A program made the position numbers and the translations under genes. A stretch of DNA of 64,000 bases from Capitulum mitella (taxonomy: Eukaryota; Arthropoda; Thecostraca; Pollicipedomorpha; Pollicipedidae). Positions 47,681 through 60,330 of this stretch are shown piece by piece. The first letter of the stretch is position 1, and each line of letters starts with the position of its first letter. The DNA lies in the NCBI GenBank assembly GCA_030062745.1, contig CP099848.1:1765501-1829500 (forward strand), written 5' to 3'. Below the pieces are notes generated by a model that saw nothing but the letters and a program-made list of their open reading frames with translations, had not been told where the DNA came from and did not search any database.

Positions 47681-48610
47681 CATCTACGCAGACAGACAGC
47701 GTGCGAGACTGACAACGAATTGAGGAGATGGAATAAAAAAAAACATTTTACACCTCTCCGACCCGAAAATGCACAAACAGAACAGAGATGTGGCAGTGGC
47801 TGTTTTACACCCCAGCGCGCTGCACGAAGGGAAGTCAAATGATAACATCTGTAGAGAAAGATTTTCATTGAAGCGCACTGCGCTTCTTCACATGGTGTTT
47901 GAGATAGACGGCATGATGTATCGTGTTCAAAGCAAACTTGTGTCCGAGCGCGAAGTACGAGGACATACGGGCGGACCAAACGGACGAAGGCAGTCTGTTG
48001 CCATGGAAGCTCGCAGCGCGATTGTAAAACAGCATTCTGAGCAGTTTGATCAACCATTGCACAGAAACCTGAATGAAGCGCGCTGCGATATTGTCGAACG
48101 ATCTGGGGTGCTGGCGTGGGGACTTTGAGGAAACCAGACTGTCAACATTTGGTTCAAAAAACAAAACCCGTTTGTTGGCAATGAAGTGTCCAATGCAATC
48201 CTAGGGTGGTTCCGGAGTCGATTCGATCAGCTTTTTGCGCAAAACTTGATTCGAATAAAAAATCGTACTCGCAAAGAGCTTTACATGAGCGGCTTGGTCC
48301 AAAGTCCAAAGGTCCAAAAGGGAGACCGGTGCGTCAGAGAAATGTTTGTGCGCCTTGTGGCGTACATGGGTACCTAGGAGGGGTCGCGTGCTGGGGTTAC
48401 ATGGGTGGGGCATGCTATCCAAATGCTGTCAGCTGCCGCTTCTTCATCTGATGAGCCTGCTAACCGGATTTGCCGTGTTTTGTGTGGTCTGTTTCACTTC
48501 GCTTGCGACCGCAACAGTTCAAGGAACTGAACCAGTCAGAACGAAATCCAGCAGAATCGTCACAACCACGAAGAGCACTTCTTGGTTATCGTATGCATTG
48601 TATCCTATCT

Positions 48611-48830
48611 ATCATCCTTCCCTAATCTCTGCAGTTATCTACACCAATCAAATTCCATCTGAAGGAATTTGAAACCTGTCTGAAGTTTTTCTCCAAAAAA
48701 AGACAACAGGTGTGCGCTCATCATCCTTCCCTAATCTTTGCAGTTATCTGCACCAATCAAATTCCAGCTCAAGGAATTTGAAAGCTGTCCGACGTTTTTA
48801 CCAAAGAAAAGAAAAATAGCCGTGCGCTCT
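48611..48830. repeat. 109-bp tandem duplication
   Basis: A segment beginning atcatccttccctaatc at 48611 repeats at 48720 with about 90 percent identity by eye, through the gtgtgcgctc or gtgcgctctt ends. It is a recent two-copy duplication in non-coding sequence. Confidence 0.9.
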
Positions 48831-49070
48831 TTTCCGTTTTCGTCTTATTATTCACGAACAGTTGCCTCAACATAGATCTATGCTACTCAAGGTTTCTTTG
48901 TCAAAAAAGAGCGTCAAAAATCTGGCTGAGTGTCAGTTGCAGGCAAAACAACGTTTTCATTGGAGGTGATTTCGCTGTGTACTGGGAGGATTTGACTGTC
49001 ACTAGTGGGGATTCCTCCCCCCCCAGTTAACATGTTAAAATAGGTCCTGCGCTATATTCACTTGCTACTC

Positions 49071-49850
49071 CCCACATGTTGCACAGCTGCCGACACCAGG
49101 CAGCAGTGACGGCACCGCCCTGTACTGAACGTCTCGGAAATGGACTTATGTAAAGTGTAATGACGGCAGGCACGTAGCCAAAATTTTCCTCAAGGGGGGA
49201 GCCAAAAGTCAAATTTTGTCATATACCACCAGCATACGACGAAGCTTATAGGAAAAAGTTTTAACCCACAGGAATGCATATAATGTTTGTTTTCCCAATA
49301 TATATATGATCACTATTCCGTATTCGTGTGAAATCGCTATATATCTAGTGCAGACCGCTTGGCTCGGGGGGCATGGCCCCCATGGCTCCCCTTGGCTACG
49401 TCCCTGAATGACGGCACGTTCCTGGTAACTGCGATGTACGGCTGTTCATTCTACCTACTCCGTCATGGTGAGCCGTATGCGATCCGAGAGCAGCGACGAG
49501 ACAGCGTTTGTCACTCAATACCCAGCACCGTTCCGTCCTCTCGACAGGTGCCTGCCCACTGCCAGTGTTTGCCAGAAACGGCGAATTTTCGTCATAAACA
49601 CGATAGAAAGGCGACTAAACATTTTCTGTAAATCATCTTTGCATCGGTATGTCACCAAAGAGTATTCCGTCCGGCAATGACCCATCCGTTTTCACTGAAA
49701 TGCATTGTCATTCATCAGGTTGCATGTGCACTTTTTACATCATTCGCAAAACATACCAAATGCTATCAATGCGCATAACAGGCAATGCCCCATCCAGACA
49801 CTTCAAGCTTCCGTGACATAAACGATGACAATGCTGGGTGTTATCTTCCT
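49071..49850 (+). mobile_element. Dispersed repeat, copy B, with a nested insertion
   Basis: Aligns in inverse orientation with 43020-43688. The alignment is continuous except for one gap of about 248 bp that corresponds to the 240-bp element at 49167-49406 plus one extra copy of its 8-bp target. Copy A therefore shows the empty site. Confidence 0.85.
49167..49406. mobile_element. hAT-type miniature element, 240 bp, perfect 8-bp target duplication
   Basis: The element begins CAGGCACGTAGCC and ends GGCTACGTCCCTG, terminal inverted repeats with one internal mismatch. It is flanked on both sides by AATGACGG (49159-49166 and 49407-49414). An 8-bp duplication with CAGG-type ends is typical of the hAT superfamily. 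There is no coding frame, so it is non-autonomous. A degraded relative lies at 12475-12758. Confidence 0.88.
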
Positions 49851-52240
49851 GTTTTGTATGCTAATGCTAATAGAGGCCTTAATGTCTTGGTAGCGCAAAA
49901 CAAGACCTTTTCAGCGAAAAGTTGGCAGTCCAAGAATATTTTTGGGGGTTTTTGTTTGGACGTTTCCCATTGTTTAAAGGTCCAGTGCAAGCTACGTTGC
50001 GTGGAAGAATGCTCCCAGGAACAAAAGTCTAAATCGATCCATTCTCATACCCATATCTGCAATTCTTCGGATGGAAAAGAATGAAATGTATCTAGAAATA
50101 CCCGTTGGTACTGTGAAATCCATCAGGGAAATGATGATGTAAACAGCAACGAAATAGGCCTGGTTCGTCATATGACCCCGAGACGTCTTACTGCTATAAA
50201 TAGTACACTGGGGTACGATGCAAGGTAAAATTATCACATTCTTTAAGGAAACGAATATCGAGCAGATGGTGGACAACATACTTATGGACCATGCAGCAGT
50301 AGTTTTGTGCAATGTTGACATTCCAGGAACACGGGTCTGTATGGTTGAGACACTTCCGTGACTGTCCCATCGAGTAGTCATCTCCGATAGTCGATGACGC
50401 GGGCATTGACATGCTGTGTTTGCCGCTATCCCATCGGCTGAGGGTCATGTCGAGCCATCAACTTGAATTAAAGGCATCAGTCCCTGGGAACTGCTGGACT
50501 TGATCCCAAGTTTCTCCATTTCACTTTCAACATCCCGATGCGAGACATACTAACATTGGCGTACGTGCATTCTCGCTTACGTACATTTGCGTGTGCGTTC
50601 ATTTGTCAATCTTGCGTTTTCCATGCGTGCATTTGCTCTTGCGTTCATTTGCATATGGGGACGAACCCACATTTTGCCGTACACATTTGGGCTCTTACGC
50701 ACATTTCTGTTCCGTGCATTTGCACTTAAATGTACTTGCATACGAATATTTGCGCGCGGCCATTGACCACATGCGCATTAACTTTGTGTACATCTGTCGT
50801 GCAATCAAAAAGCTCTCCGAAATCGAAAACAATCTCAGCGTACGTTTCAAAACGTGTCGAAATAATCCATCTGGGATGTAACCAAGGGAGAGAAAGGGTT
50901 ATGTCTCCAGGAGGAGAATAATGTGAGAAACATTTTTTGCTCGTCTGATTCCTATTTCAATTTGAAAAATTTAAGCAACTATTTGTACTTATGCGCAAAA
51001 TGTATCTCATATCGTTTAAAAGGCAGACGTAAATAAAACTTTGCGCAGTTTCGGGAACGTTAAAAAACGTTATTATCCACATCAAAAAGTCTGGCTCCGC
51101 TAGTAATCGTTGGCTTGACTGGGTGCGATCTTGAACCCTATCAAGGAGAAGTTTTGGTTTGTGGGTGCCGGAGCACCAACAGAGCTAATTAGGCCATCCG
51201 TGAATATTATTCGATTGTTCGCAATGACACGAAAAATGTAAATTTCATGCATACACGAATATTACTTCACTGTTCGCAATAGCACGAAAAATGTGAATTC
51301 TATGCATATACATATTCCACATCCTTATGGAATTTCACGAAAAGGCAGCACTTTGACTGAGATTCATCATAGAGCTGCGTTTAGTTGGTTACAAACACAT
51401 TTTGTCGCAAAATAACTGCTCCTGAATACTATGCTCATTGCTATCTACTATCTTCTACTATGGTACGTAACAGTGACATACAGATAGTGGTCCTTTTTCC
51501 CCCAGTGGCCTTTTCTCATTAAGAAACGTCTCATTCTGTAGTATTTTATCCGTCATCGTAATATAACTATCGGCTGTTACGATTTATTATTTTTCCAAGG
51601 GTTGATCTTTGTTATCTGCATATGTATGGCCAAGTTTCCGTTCGTGGATTGCTGAATGATGCTCCCAGCTACTGCGTTCATGAAGTACCACAGCACCTTC
51701 CGAATAATTTCAACGTGGCACGCAAAACACCCAGTGGCATTCCTAAATTCCTAATCATCTAAGACATTTGGGAAATCAGTTTGACTCCTGAGCTGGTGGA
51801 TGTGGCAGATCTAGCCACCTGCACATAATGCGGCAGAACCTCACAGAAGCACTGGAGTGGATGTGACGAGAGGCGACCCTGGAAAGGCATTAAAGTTCCG
51901 AAAAAGGGCGTCCATCCGTCATCATCTGAGGAGATTAATAATACACCCTTTCCACCAGACGCAAATACTACAGATCACCGATATGTCCTCTAGGAACCAC
52001 GAAAAAACGTTTTAAGTGCCGTCTCCCCATGATATGGTACTGCAGATGTACTGCCGTCCTTGAGCCCGTGCCCAATAAGTCATGCACATGCCATATTCCC
52101 CAGACCGCGCGCGGACGCTCTGTTAACCCACTTAACCAAACGTGAACTGGACCAGTTGCATGGCCTTGAATGCCTCGAGCGCTAGCCGCTGCCGAACTGG
52201 TCCTCTATATCAACCATGATGTCTGTGGAGATCATGACGG
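49851..52240. other. Non-coding stretch
   Basis: Apart from the satellite at 50560-50770, no exon, RNA gene or clear repeat was seen. The sequence becomes GC-rich from about 52150, towards the spectraplakin first exon. Confidence 0.5.
50560..50770 (+). repeat. Catttgc-type satellite, copy 3
   Basis: Shows gcgtacgtgcattctcg, tacatttgcgtgtgcg, gtgcatttgctcttgcg and further degenerate units, in the same orientation as 6090-6310. No shared flanking sequence with the other two arrays was recognised. Confidence 0.78.
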
Positions 52241-52933
52241 GCCCTGCGTGCCGGCCATGTAAGGCCGCTGATCGCCGCGGGCCTCACGCGACTGCCGCCT
52301 GCGAGACCCTGACCGCTCCGCCGACCCTCGCCGCAGCTGAAGCCGTGCGGGACCGCCTCCGCGCCGCCCTGGTATGCCACTGCCCGGCGCCGGTGTACGG
52401 TTTCGCCAAACGCGGAGAACGGCGGGTTACGGTCCGCCGGCCGCGCCGTAACACGTCAGCTGGCCGGCTGGGTAACAGGTGCGCACGGCGCGCGGACACG
52501 GCAGCGGGCCACTGGCTCGTCCGCCCGGCGTCCTCCCGCACAATTCATCCCCCACCGGCCGACTCCCACGCCTACCACCCGCAGGCCGGCGACCGCGTCC
52601 ACCGACAACTGCCATATTCGACCATCTCGCACTATCGTCGGCTGACGTCACGGAAATTAGGGGCTCGGGAGCGGGCGACGGCGGGCGGCCGGCCGGCCGC
52701 CGCCCCGCGCGCCGCCGCGGCCGCCGCCGCCCTCCAGCCGGCCGCGGCCCACCTGACCGCGTGGTGACGTCACGAGCGGCGCGCCGCGCCGGCCGCCGCT
52801 TGCAGGCCGTCCAGTGCGAGCGCGGCCGGCGGCGGGGCGGAGTCGTGCGAGCTGCAGTGGCGCGTGGCCGGCGGCTCCAAGCGCGGGGCGCGCAGTGAGA
52901 CGGTGAGCCGGCCGCGGCCGGCGCCGGCGCCGC
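52240..52933 (+). promoter_or_regulatory. CpG island and probable promoter of the spectraplakin transcript
   Basis: A dense CG-rich block with two TGACGTCA palindromes (52643-52650 and 52765-52772) directly upstream of ATG 52934. There is no TATA box. An initiator-like tccagtgcg lies near 52809 and cgcagtgag near 52891. Start-site use is inferred. The open frames through the block are composition artefacts. Confidence 0.5.
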
Positions 52934-53078
52934 ATGGAGCCGCACCAGCACTACAGGGAGCGGCTGGGGGTGGCCGCGCCGGACGCGCGCGACGGCCGCG
53001 CCAACGGAGGCCCGGCGCATCACCCGCACCATTACGAGACCAACGTCGGCTACGAGGAGAGCCTCAGCAAGTTCAAAG
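52934..53078 (+). CDS. shot: Spectraplakin (short stop/MACF family), N-terminal exon
   Basis: ATG 52934 (context gccgcATGG) opens 48 codons plus one base up to the donor AAAG|GTACGC at 53079. The peptide begins MEPHQHYRERLGVAAP and ends NVGYEESLSKFK. It leaves in phase 1 with a G that joins the AC at 60331 to make Asp, giving KFKDERDAIQKKTFTKW, the usual entry into a plakin-type actin-binding domain. Spectraplakins link actin and microtubules. They have several promoters, each with its own short N-terminal exon before a shared CH1 exon. The upstream CpG island fits a promoter. The gene identity rests mainly on the next exon. Confidence 0.8.
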
Positions 53079-54869
53079 GTACGCCGCGCGCGCGCCGCCG
53101 CCGGCCGGTCACCGCAGTAACGGGCGGCCGGCCGCCGGCGCCTCCGTCCGGGACGGAACCCGACACCGGCGGCGACGGCTGCCGGTGTCCGCCGGCCGTC
53201 TGGAGCGTGTTCCGGGCGTCCGGTGTCGGCCGGCCGGTCCGGGTATAGCGGGAACCGGCGCCCGCCGCCGGCCGCCGGCGCGGCGCGCGCCACGAGGCGC
53301 GGGGAGGGGCGCCAGCGCCGGTACTGGACAAACCTCTGATCCGTGTCAACAATTTAGGAAAATCACCCCGCCGAGGCGGACGAATTAGATCTGGGGTAGG
53401 GTAGCTGGAGGCAAAAGATCGTTTTGGTCTGTCCGAGACGCTTCCGTCCTCGTCATAACCCATGCCCGGTCCGGCCTACTTCGTCTGGTCGTTCTGTCGT
53501 GGAACAGCGCGTTCTGGTTTTATCGCCTTGATTGGTAAATTCCGCGTTTGTTGGTGGATCACCGATTTTCACTGATTAGTAATCAGTTGACCCGTATCCG
53601 CGCTGAGTCACTGGACGCGACGACCAGGATTTGTGCAGCATGATCGATACACCAGGAGAAAGCGTCCCTCGCGTCCACTCCCGCGCGCGATGTGAACTTT
53701 TTCAGTCCGTACATTCAAGCGTGGAACTTCGTTGGGCTTGCCGACATCAAAACACATTGCACGTTACCGCACCGCAACACGGCGTAAAACATGTTTTTCT
53801 GACTAGCAGGCAGTCAGCTGTGTACGTGATGCGCACCATACCTCAGGGTTGTTAGGGACCCACAAACAATGTCTTGATATCATTCAAGAATTGTCAGCCA
53901 TACGACTTCCACACCGTGAGAAGAGCATTTGATGTGAATGCGGTGAGAATGATGACTGATTAACCAATAGGACCTGATTTTTTTGTGTTAATCAGGACAA
54001 TCAGACGTATCCGAGTGTTCCCTGCCTTGTTACACACGGCGAAATGCATAATCTTCACTTGTTTTTCGCCGGCTGCGTACCTCCTTCCTGGTCCCCGAGT
54101 CTTAAGCTTCTCCAAAACCCAGACTGGGAGGGGGGACGCGACCCTTTGAATGGATGCTCAATTCACAAGCTTTTGCAGTCTCACTGGGGTCGTGGTGCGG
54201 CGCAGATGGCTAAGCCTTCTCTCCAACAACTCGTGTCGCATTTCGCTGCAGACATTTTGTCGATGGCGTGCCTCAGAAGTCACTATCAAGGTACCTCAGT
54301 GTGTGTTTGTTCGTGGCTGACGCGTAACAAATCCACACTCTGGGTCACGCTGGCAGGCGATGGTCATTTTTAGAGGACTGACTCCCAGGTGGTTTGATAA
54401 AGGGATTAGCGTTTATTGGTAGAAGCATACGACCACAGCGGTATGTGCTCGTGACGTCAGGCGACAAGAAAACTGCAGTCACGAACTCAAGAACCCATTG
54501 GTGTAGGACCGTTTCTGAAGCGAAAAGGGCCACCACCATTTTCATTCAGTTTTATTGCATGCAGCGACGGAGGGTGTGCGTTCAGTTAACGCAGAACTCG
54601 TTAATGCCGCTGCCCTGCTCGTCTTGTCGGTTGCTTCACCCATGTGCTTGCCAAGCTCCATCCGTGTCAGGGGCGCGTTTGCTTGAATTTCCCTCATAGG
54701 TGGCGCGGCTGTTGACTCCATTGACGTCACAGAACATTACATGCCGCGACTGCCAGCCCTGTCACGTCACAGCGTTAAATGCCACTGTTGTCCCTGTGCT
54801 TGAAATGCTGGCTGTTGAACCAGCAGGTCGTGCTGTCGGGTGGCGAACTCGCCGCAGTTCTTGGCCCAA

Positions 54870-55270
54870 CGTTCACGGGATTCCCACACCGGGCAGTCGA
54901 ATGGTCTTGCGCCAGCTGTCACCACCAGTGGCTCGCTCCAGTGTGCACTAGGCGCATAGCGCCAGTCGTTCCAAGGTGTCCTACAGGCTACACTGGTCAG
55001 TGTTGGCACCAGCTGTGGCCGTCGGTCCACCAGTCCGCCATCAAAGTAGCCTACATCAATCAGCGACTGGTTTCCCGTCAAAACCATGTGTGCACCAGTC
55101 AGCCTGTGATTTTCTCCACTACTCAGCACCAGGTCTGCACCACTGCTGACCACCAGTCAGCGTCAGGCGTCCTCATGGTCTCCTACACGGTCTTCTCATG
55201 GCCGTGGGCACCAGTCGGTCCGTTGTCTCATAGGTCCGTTGGTCTTCTGCACCAGTCAGTCTCCAGTGCG
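54870..55270. repeat. Decayed repeats with a caccagtcag core
   Basis: Short blocks such as caccagctgtgg, caccagtcagcctgtg, ccaccagtcagcgtc and caccagtcagtctcc recur at irregular 30-60 bp spacing. It is a degraded minisatellite. Confidence 0.5.
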
Positions 55271-55296
55271 TCCAGCGGGCGACCGCGGGGCGGACC

Positions 55297-55350
55297 GCAC
55301 GGCTGCCACGTCCGCGGCGCGCGGTCGGGCCGCGGACGTGGCAGCCGTGC
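55297..55350. other. Perfect 22-bp inverted repeat with a 10-base loop
   Basis: The left arm 55297-55318 (starting GCACGGCTGCCACGTCC) is the exact reverse complement of the right arm 55329-55350. The loop is gcgcggtcgg. It lies in a GC-rich island inside the spectraplakin intron, just before a direct repeat of gggctctgagcggccgaga (55375-55420). It could be a structured RNA, a small-RNA precursor or a transposon remnant. No function can be assigned from the sequence. Confidence 0.75.
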
Positions 55351-57104
55351 CCTCCGACCGGCCAGCGGGCTCAGGGGCTCTGAGCGGCCGAGAGCCCGGG
55401 CTCTGAGCGGCCGAGAAACGGCTGGAAGCGTTCCGCTGACGCGGCTGAGCCGAGTCGGAGCCGGGGCCGCAGCTGGCTGAGCGAGCTGGGCAGCGCTGAT
55501 TGGCCCGAGTGGTCCTGCGCTTTACGGTGGGCACGATCAGGCTGATACAGATGCATAGCTACATCGTGTGCGACGGTGGTGCGATGGACGGGCGGTGCGA
55601 AGAGGTCTGTCTCCAGAAGCTGCCGTCCACCATTGTACGTTCGGGCCAGGGTGACATGCCACGCATCACACCCCTAAACGGCGTGCAGTCGCGTCATGCA
55701 ATGCGCGTACCATGCGTAGTGCATGCCTCGTAACGTGCTAACCAAGTGCTGAAGATCTCTTGCAGACTCATGTACATTGTGACCATATTAGTCTTGCTAA
55801 AGTACTGGTACTGTGCTCCTGGCATAAACTAGATTTGACTCCGCTTTATTCATCCTGGAGAACGGCACAGCCCTCATCACGGAAAATTGCACATGTCTGA
55901 ATATGATGCGATATCAAAATCATTAACCAAGGCAGTAATGAGAAGAAAGTGGTAGTTTGTTCATTCATCGGCCCAATTAGTGTATTACTTCAAACGATTG
56001 GGTCAAATGAAGATTGCTGAAACAAATAAGTACATGAACTGACCCGGAAAAGTTTAGAGATTTCGGTTTATTTGACAAGCAATTCCAAGTTGATACTACT
56101 TATGCTGTGTGACATGACATTTCATAGCTATTATTTGTCATTATCCGTACGAAAAGTGTCGTGATATATTGAAGTCATTGATAAATAGTCTATCCCGTAA
56201 CAGAAGAGCTGCTGACACGCCGACACTTGCAGTGAAAACACAGCTTCCACTGTGATTGAGACGCTCGGGAGGGCGCCAACATTGCATATTCATGTCTGTC
56301 CAAATTTGGCCAGTGACTCAGTGGTTTGTGTAGACGGAACCTATGGCACGAAAGCTTTTTCCGCGGTGTAGGTTTTAATGTTGGATTTCAGTGAACTAAG
56401 TGGGAGGCTTATTGACTGAAACACGATCTCCAGAATCTCGTAAACCTTAGAGAGGAATGCGCCTTATGTTTGCCTGCGTGAGAAACACAGCAACCACGCC
56501 TCCGGGAGTTGCACCGTCCTGTATTTTATGCGTCGTTGCTGCGGGCGACAGGACGTAAGCATACTGGCTTGTTCAAGCCACTACAAGACACCCATTACCT
56601 TGGCTGACGGTCACGGGGGATGGTAGGGGTCCGCACCCCTCCCCTGCCGAAAAAATAGGGGACTTGAACATTAAGGCTTATGCCAACGGCTGTAAAGAAA
56701 CGGCCTGAAATACTATGCGAACCCCCCCCCCCTGCCATGATTTCCGGAAATCTCCAGCCATGCCCATTACCCATCTGCGTCAGCCTTTCCTCTACGGGCG
56801 GCGGGCGGGGTCTGTTGGAGGTATTGTCCGGGCTTCATTGTGTTTTTCCGCTGCAGCCTCGATTGGCCGGTCCCTGCTGTCCTCATTATCCGTCCCCGAT
56901 CGTTACACGACCGGCAGCAGACGCGGTACAGGAGCATTCTGTTGTGCCTTGACGTGGTCACCTTACCCTGCACAGAGGCAGTCTGCTGTGCCTTCACACG
57001 GTCACCATGTCCGGTATAGACCTGTGTGCTGTGCTCTCATATGGTTACCGTTCCCGGTACAGGGGCCCTTTGCTGTGATTCACACCATCTCCATCCGAGG
57101 TGCA

Positions 57105-57590
57105 GAGGCCTTCTGCCTTGCTTTCTTGACCGAGGCTGTCAGAGGCCACGGTACAGAGGCCGTATGCCGTGCATTGTCCTGACTGAGGTTGTCAGAGGCC
57201 CGTTGCAGAGGCCGTCTGCCGTGCTGTCCTGACTGAGGCTGTCAGAGGAGTCCGGTGCAGAGACCGCCTGCCGTGCTGTCATAACCGTCAGGCTGTCACA
57301 GGCCACGGTACAGTGGCCTTCTGCCGTGCTGTCCTGACTGGGGCTGTCAGAGGTCCGGTGCAGAGACCGCCTGCCGTGCTGTCCAGGCTGAGGCTGTCAG
57401 AGGTCCGGTGCAGATGCCGTCTGCCGTGCTGTCCAGGCTGAGGCTGTCAGAGGTCCGGTGCAGAGGCCGTCTGCCGTGCTGTCCTGACTGAGGCTGTCAG
57501 AGGTCCGGTGCAGAGGCCGTCTGCCGTGCTGTCCTGACTGAGGCTGTCAGAGGTCCGGTGCAGAGACCGCCTGCCGTGCTCCCGTCTGCC
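57105..57590. repeat. 50-bp minisatellite
   Basis: The unit of about 50 bp (aggccgtctgccgtgctgtc, then ctgactgaggctgtcagagg, then tccggtgcag) is repeated about nine times. It is most regular from 57350 to 57580, and earlier units are shortened or altered. Confidence 0.95.
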
Positions 57591-60330
57591 GGCCGGTCGG
57601 CGGCGGCCTCTGGCGGCCGTCACCCCGGCCTGCAGGCGTGACGTCACGCCGCGGCGGCCGGCCCGCCTGCCCGTCTGACCGGGCTGGAACGAAAGGGAGA
57701 GCAGGTGACCCCGACTGAACAGGTCTGGCGCAGGCGTGAGAGCGGGTCCGTCTGCCGGCGGCGGCACCGCGCAACGCCGCGTGCAGGCCGAGATTGCAGA
57801 GGGTGAGGTGTCTTATCTCGCCATCGGGAGGGTTCGTGGCGCACCCGCGGCGTTCTCGCTAATTTCACTTTCCGGTCAGGCTGCGATTTGGCTAAGACGG
57901 TGCCGGGAGTTTAGAGGATCTTCTGGATGGAAATAGGGAGGAAAACGCTCACGCCGTGTAGGAACCGGTATTCTGATTCTGCTGTGAAACTCGTCGGGGT
58001 AATGTCTTCGTTTCTTGGGATCTGAAGTTGCTTCGGTTTTGAGGGAGACCTGTTGAACAGAAAATGGCCTGGACCGTGCAGAAACAGTCCAGGTTTTTGG
58101 TCCGTCCCATATTAACACAATACACAATAAACACATGATGGTTTGCCTGGTCGGTACCATTTAGCTCAGGGTTGTCGCCGACGACGGATGCTTTCTCAAA
58201 TGCTTGCATTTTTTATCATTCAAGTTTATTTTGCCACCATTTGGTCCTTCTTTGTTTGCAATGATCAGAAGCTGAGGATGAAATTTTTACCTGAACAATG
58301 CAAATTCGTGCGGATTCATATATTTTGTTTTCCATTTCTTGTGAATACAGTTAAATTGTTTAGAACTAGCTACTTGAAAGTTTGATAAGAGGAAGATAAG
58401 AAATTTCTAGGAACGGAAAATGGCAACTGTTGATGATGCAGTCCGATGCCAGCATTTAAGTTTCCGGAAGCTTTGCAGTTATCTCTGGAACAGTGACGGG
58501 ACTATTTCCTCTCCAAAACTGTTGCCGACACAAAGAACTATGTCCAACACCCACTTCGTCCCGCGGTGGAGATGAATCATCGAAGGCCGCGGCACTCCCG
58601 TTAAGGGAAACACGAAGAATTTGAAAAGATGCTTCGCCTTGCGCCTTAGACCATGGCTCCGAAGGTGGCAGTTATTTCGAAGGCACGTGAACCGGTCATC
58701 GCAATAGCGACGGGTCACGGTGACGGAAAGCGAGGCGAAGCACGCACCGCAGCGATGCAGAATTGCTCTACAGCCGATGGTAACGCTGTCACAGCTTAGA
58801 CTGACAGTTGATTTCCATGTTGTCCATACCTAAAGATTCCCGAAATTTATTCGGACTCACGTAGGATTTCAGACCGCTTTCTTCCAGTTATTGCGATAGG
58901 TTTAATGTTAAAATCCTTGAATATTGGGGGCTGGGTCTGGGCTCCGATATCCACCTCCCCCTGGATCGCCACCAATAATGCTGTCACACTGATACGCATC
59001 TTCTTCCGCCATGCAACCATTCGCGTTTGCCACGTGCGGGTCAGAAACAGGGTCAGGGAAGAGGTCGTGCCTGCTGATCGTGGCTGCTTGATCCCCGTCA
59101 GTCGGCCCGACCACGAGACCCGCAGCTGCGTGAAGCTCGTGCAGTCTGCTTGAATACGAGCAGAGGCATTTGGATTCTCTTCAGAATGGTGCATAAATAT
59201 TACCTGGTTAGCATCCCAAAATATCTCCTGTTTATGATGTTTTGTGCCAAGTGTTCTTCAGAGTTGTTTAGTGAAAGGATTGTTATTTTAGCCTGTATGT
59301 GCCATGAGATCTGTCATTACCTCAATGGCACAGTTGTGCGCTTTCGTATGGAGTGCAAATGTAGCAGGGTCCATGTCTATGCCGACTGCCTCTGCGCTTG
59401 GTGTAGAAATTTTTGTATTGCCGCGGTCTGGCGTCGGCAACGTCATGACGTCTCCGCATTGGTCTGTCCTGGCCATTGTCATCGGTGATGAAAGTCATCA
59501 CTGGACCGCCGTCGCCAGTTTTGGTTGGCAGTCACGCATGTCACTGGGGTCAAAACGACCACGGTCCCGGCTCATGGCTATTTATGATGTGATCGAGTCT
59601 CTTGGTGTGGCGTGATATTTGAAGAGCCAGTGACAAGCAGTCTGATGGGCTCTAAACCCCTCGCCCGACCGCGTCACTCGAAACATTTTGTGGCGGAGGA
59701 TTAGCGTGCCGCCATGCACACGAACTCGGTCATGCGGGTGTCATGGTGTAACTCTCTCCTGGCCGACCGCCAGCCGACCCGCAGGCAAAGTAGCGAGCAC
59801 CCAGCGACCCGTTCTCGCCAGGCCAGAGCGATCAGAGCAGGGCCTCGCCCCAAAACTGCATGTTGCAACTCCGCTTTGGAGTAGGGACAGTAAATTTGAC
59901 AAATCTGATGCAGTAGCGTAGGAAGGGGATGGCAGAGGGGGCGAGCAGCTGTCCCGCCCCCTCTCCCAACTTTGGGCAACATTTAGTATTAACTCTATGG
60001 TGGCGCATGGAAAGAAACGAGGTAAAAATCACGTTTGCCGCCATCTCCACAGAGATTTCGACGCTCCTGGTCTGATGGCTGGCCGAGTAAGTCTGATAGC
60101 TCAGCCCCCCAACGCCCTCCTCCTTCCCCCCCCCAACCCCACCAATCAAAGTAATGACCATGGCTCCTGCATTTAGAAAAACCTGTACAGTGTTAGCATT
60201 CCGTTAGCATTCGTGAGTTCATTTTGTTCCATGCACGGCCTCCTTTTGAAATACGATGAACTTCCTAGACGATGCTCTGCGTTGTGATTTGAATCAGATC
60301 AGCCTCTAACTCTGATTTTATGCGTTCCAG

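Larger units (their letters stand above)
46741..49070. other. Non-coding stretch with simple and duplicated sequence
   Basis: Includes a purine-rich gagaccgacagag type tract (about 47260-47680) and a 109-bp tandem duplication (48611-48830). No exon with splice sites is visible. Confidence 0.55.
53079..60330 (+). other. Intron of the spectraplakin gene
   Basis: A 7.3-kb intron holding decayed repeats with caccagtca cores (54870-55270), a perfect 22-bp-stem hairpin (55297-55350) and a roughly 50-bp minisatellite (57105-57590) followed by a GC-rich patch with a TGACGTCA site (57639-57646). No further coding exon could be supported. Confidence 0.6.
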
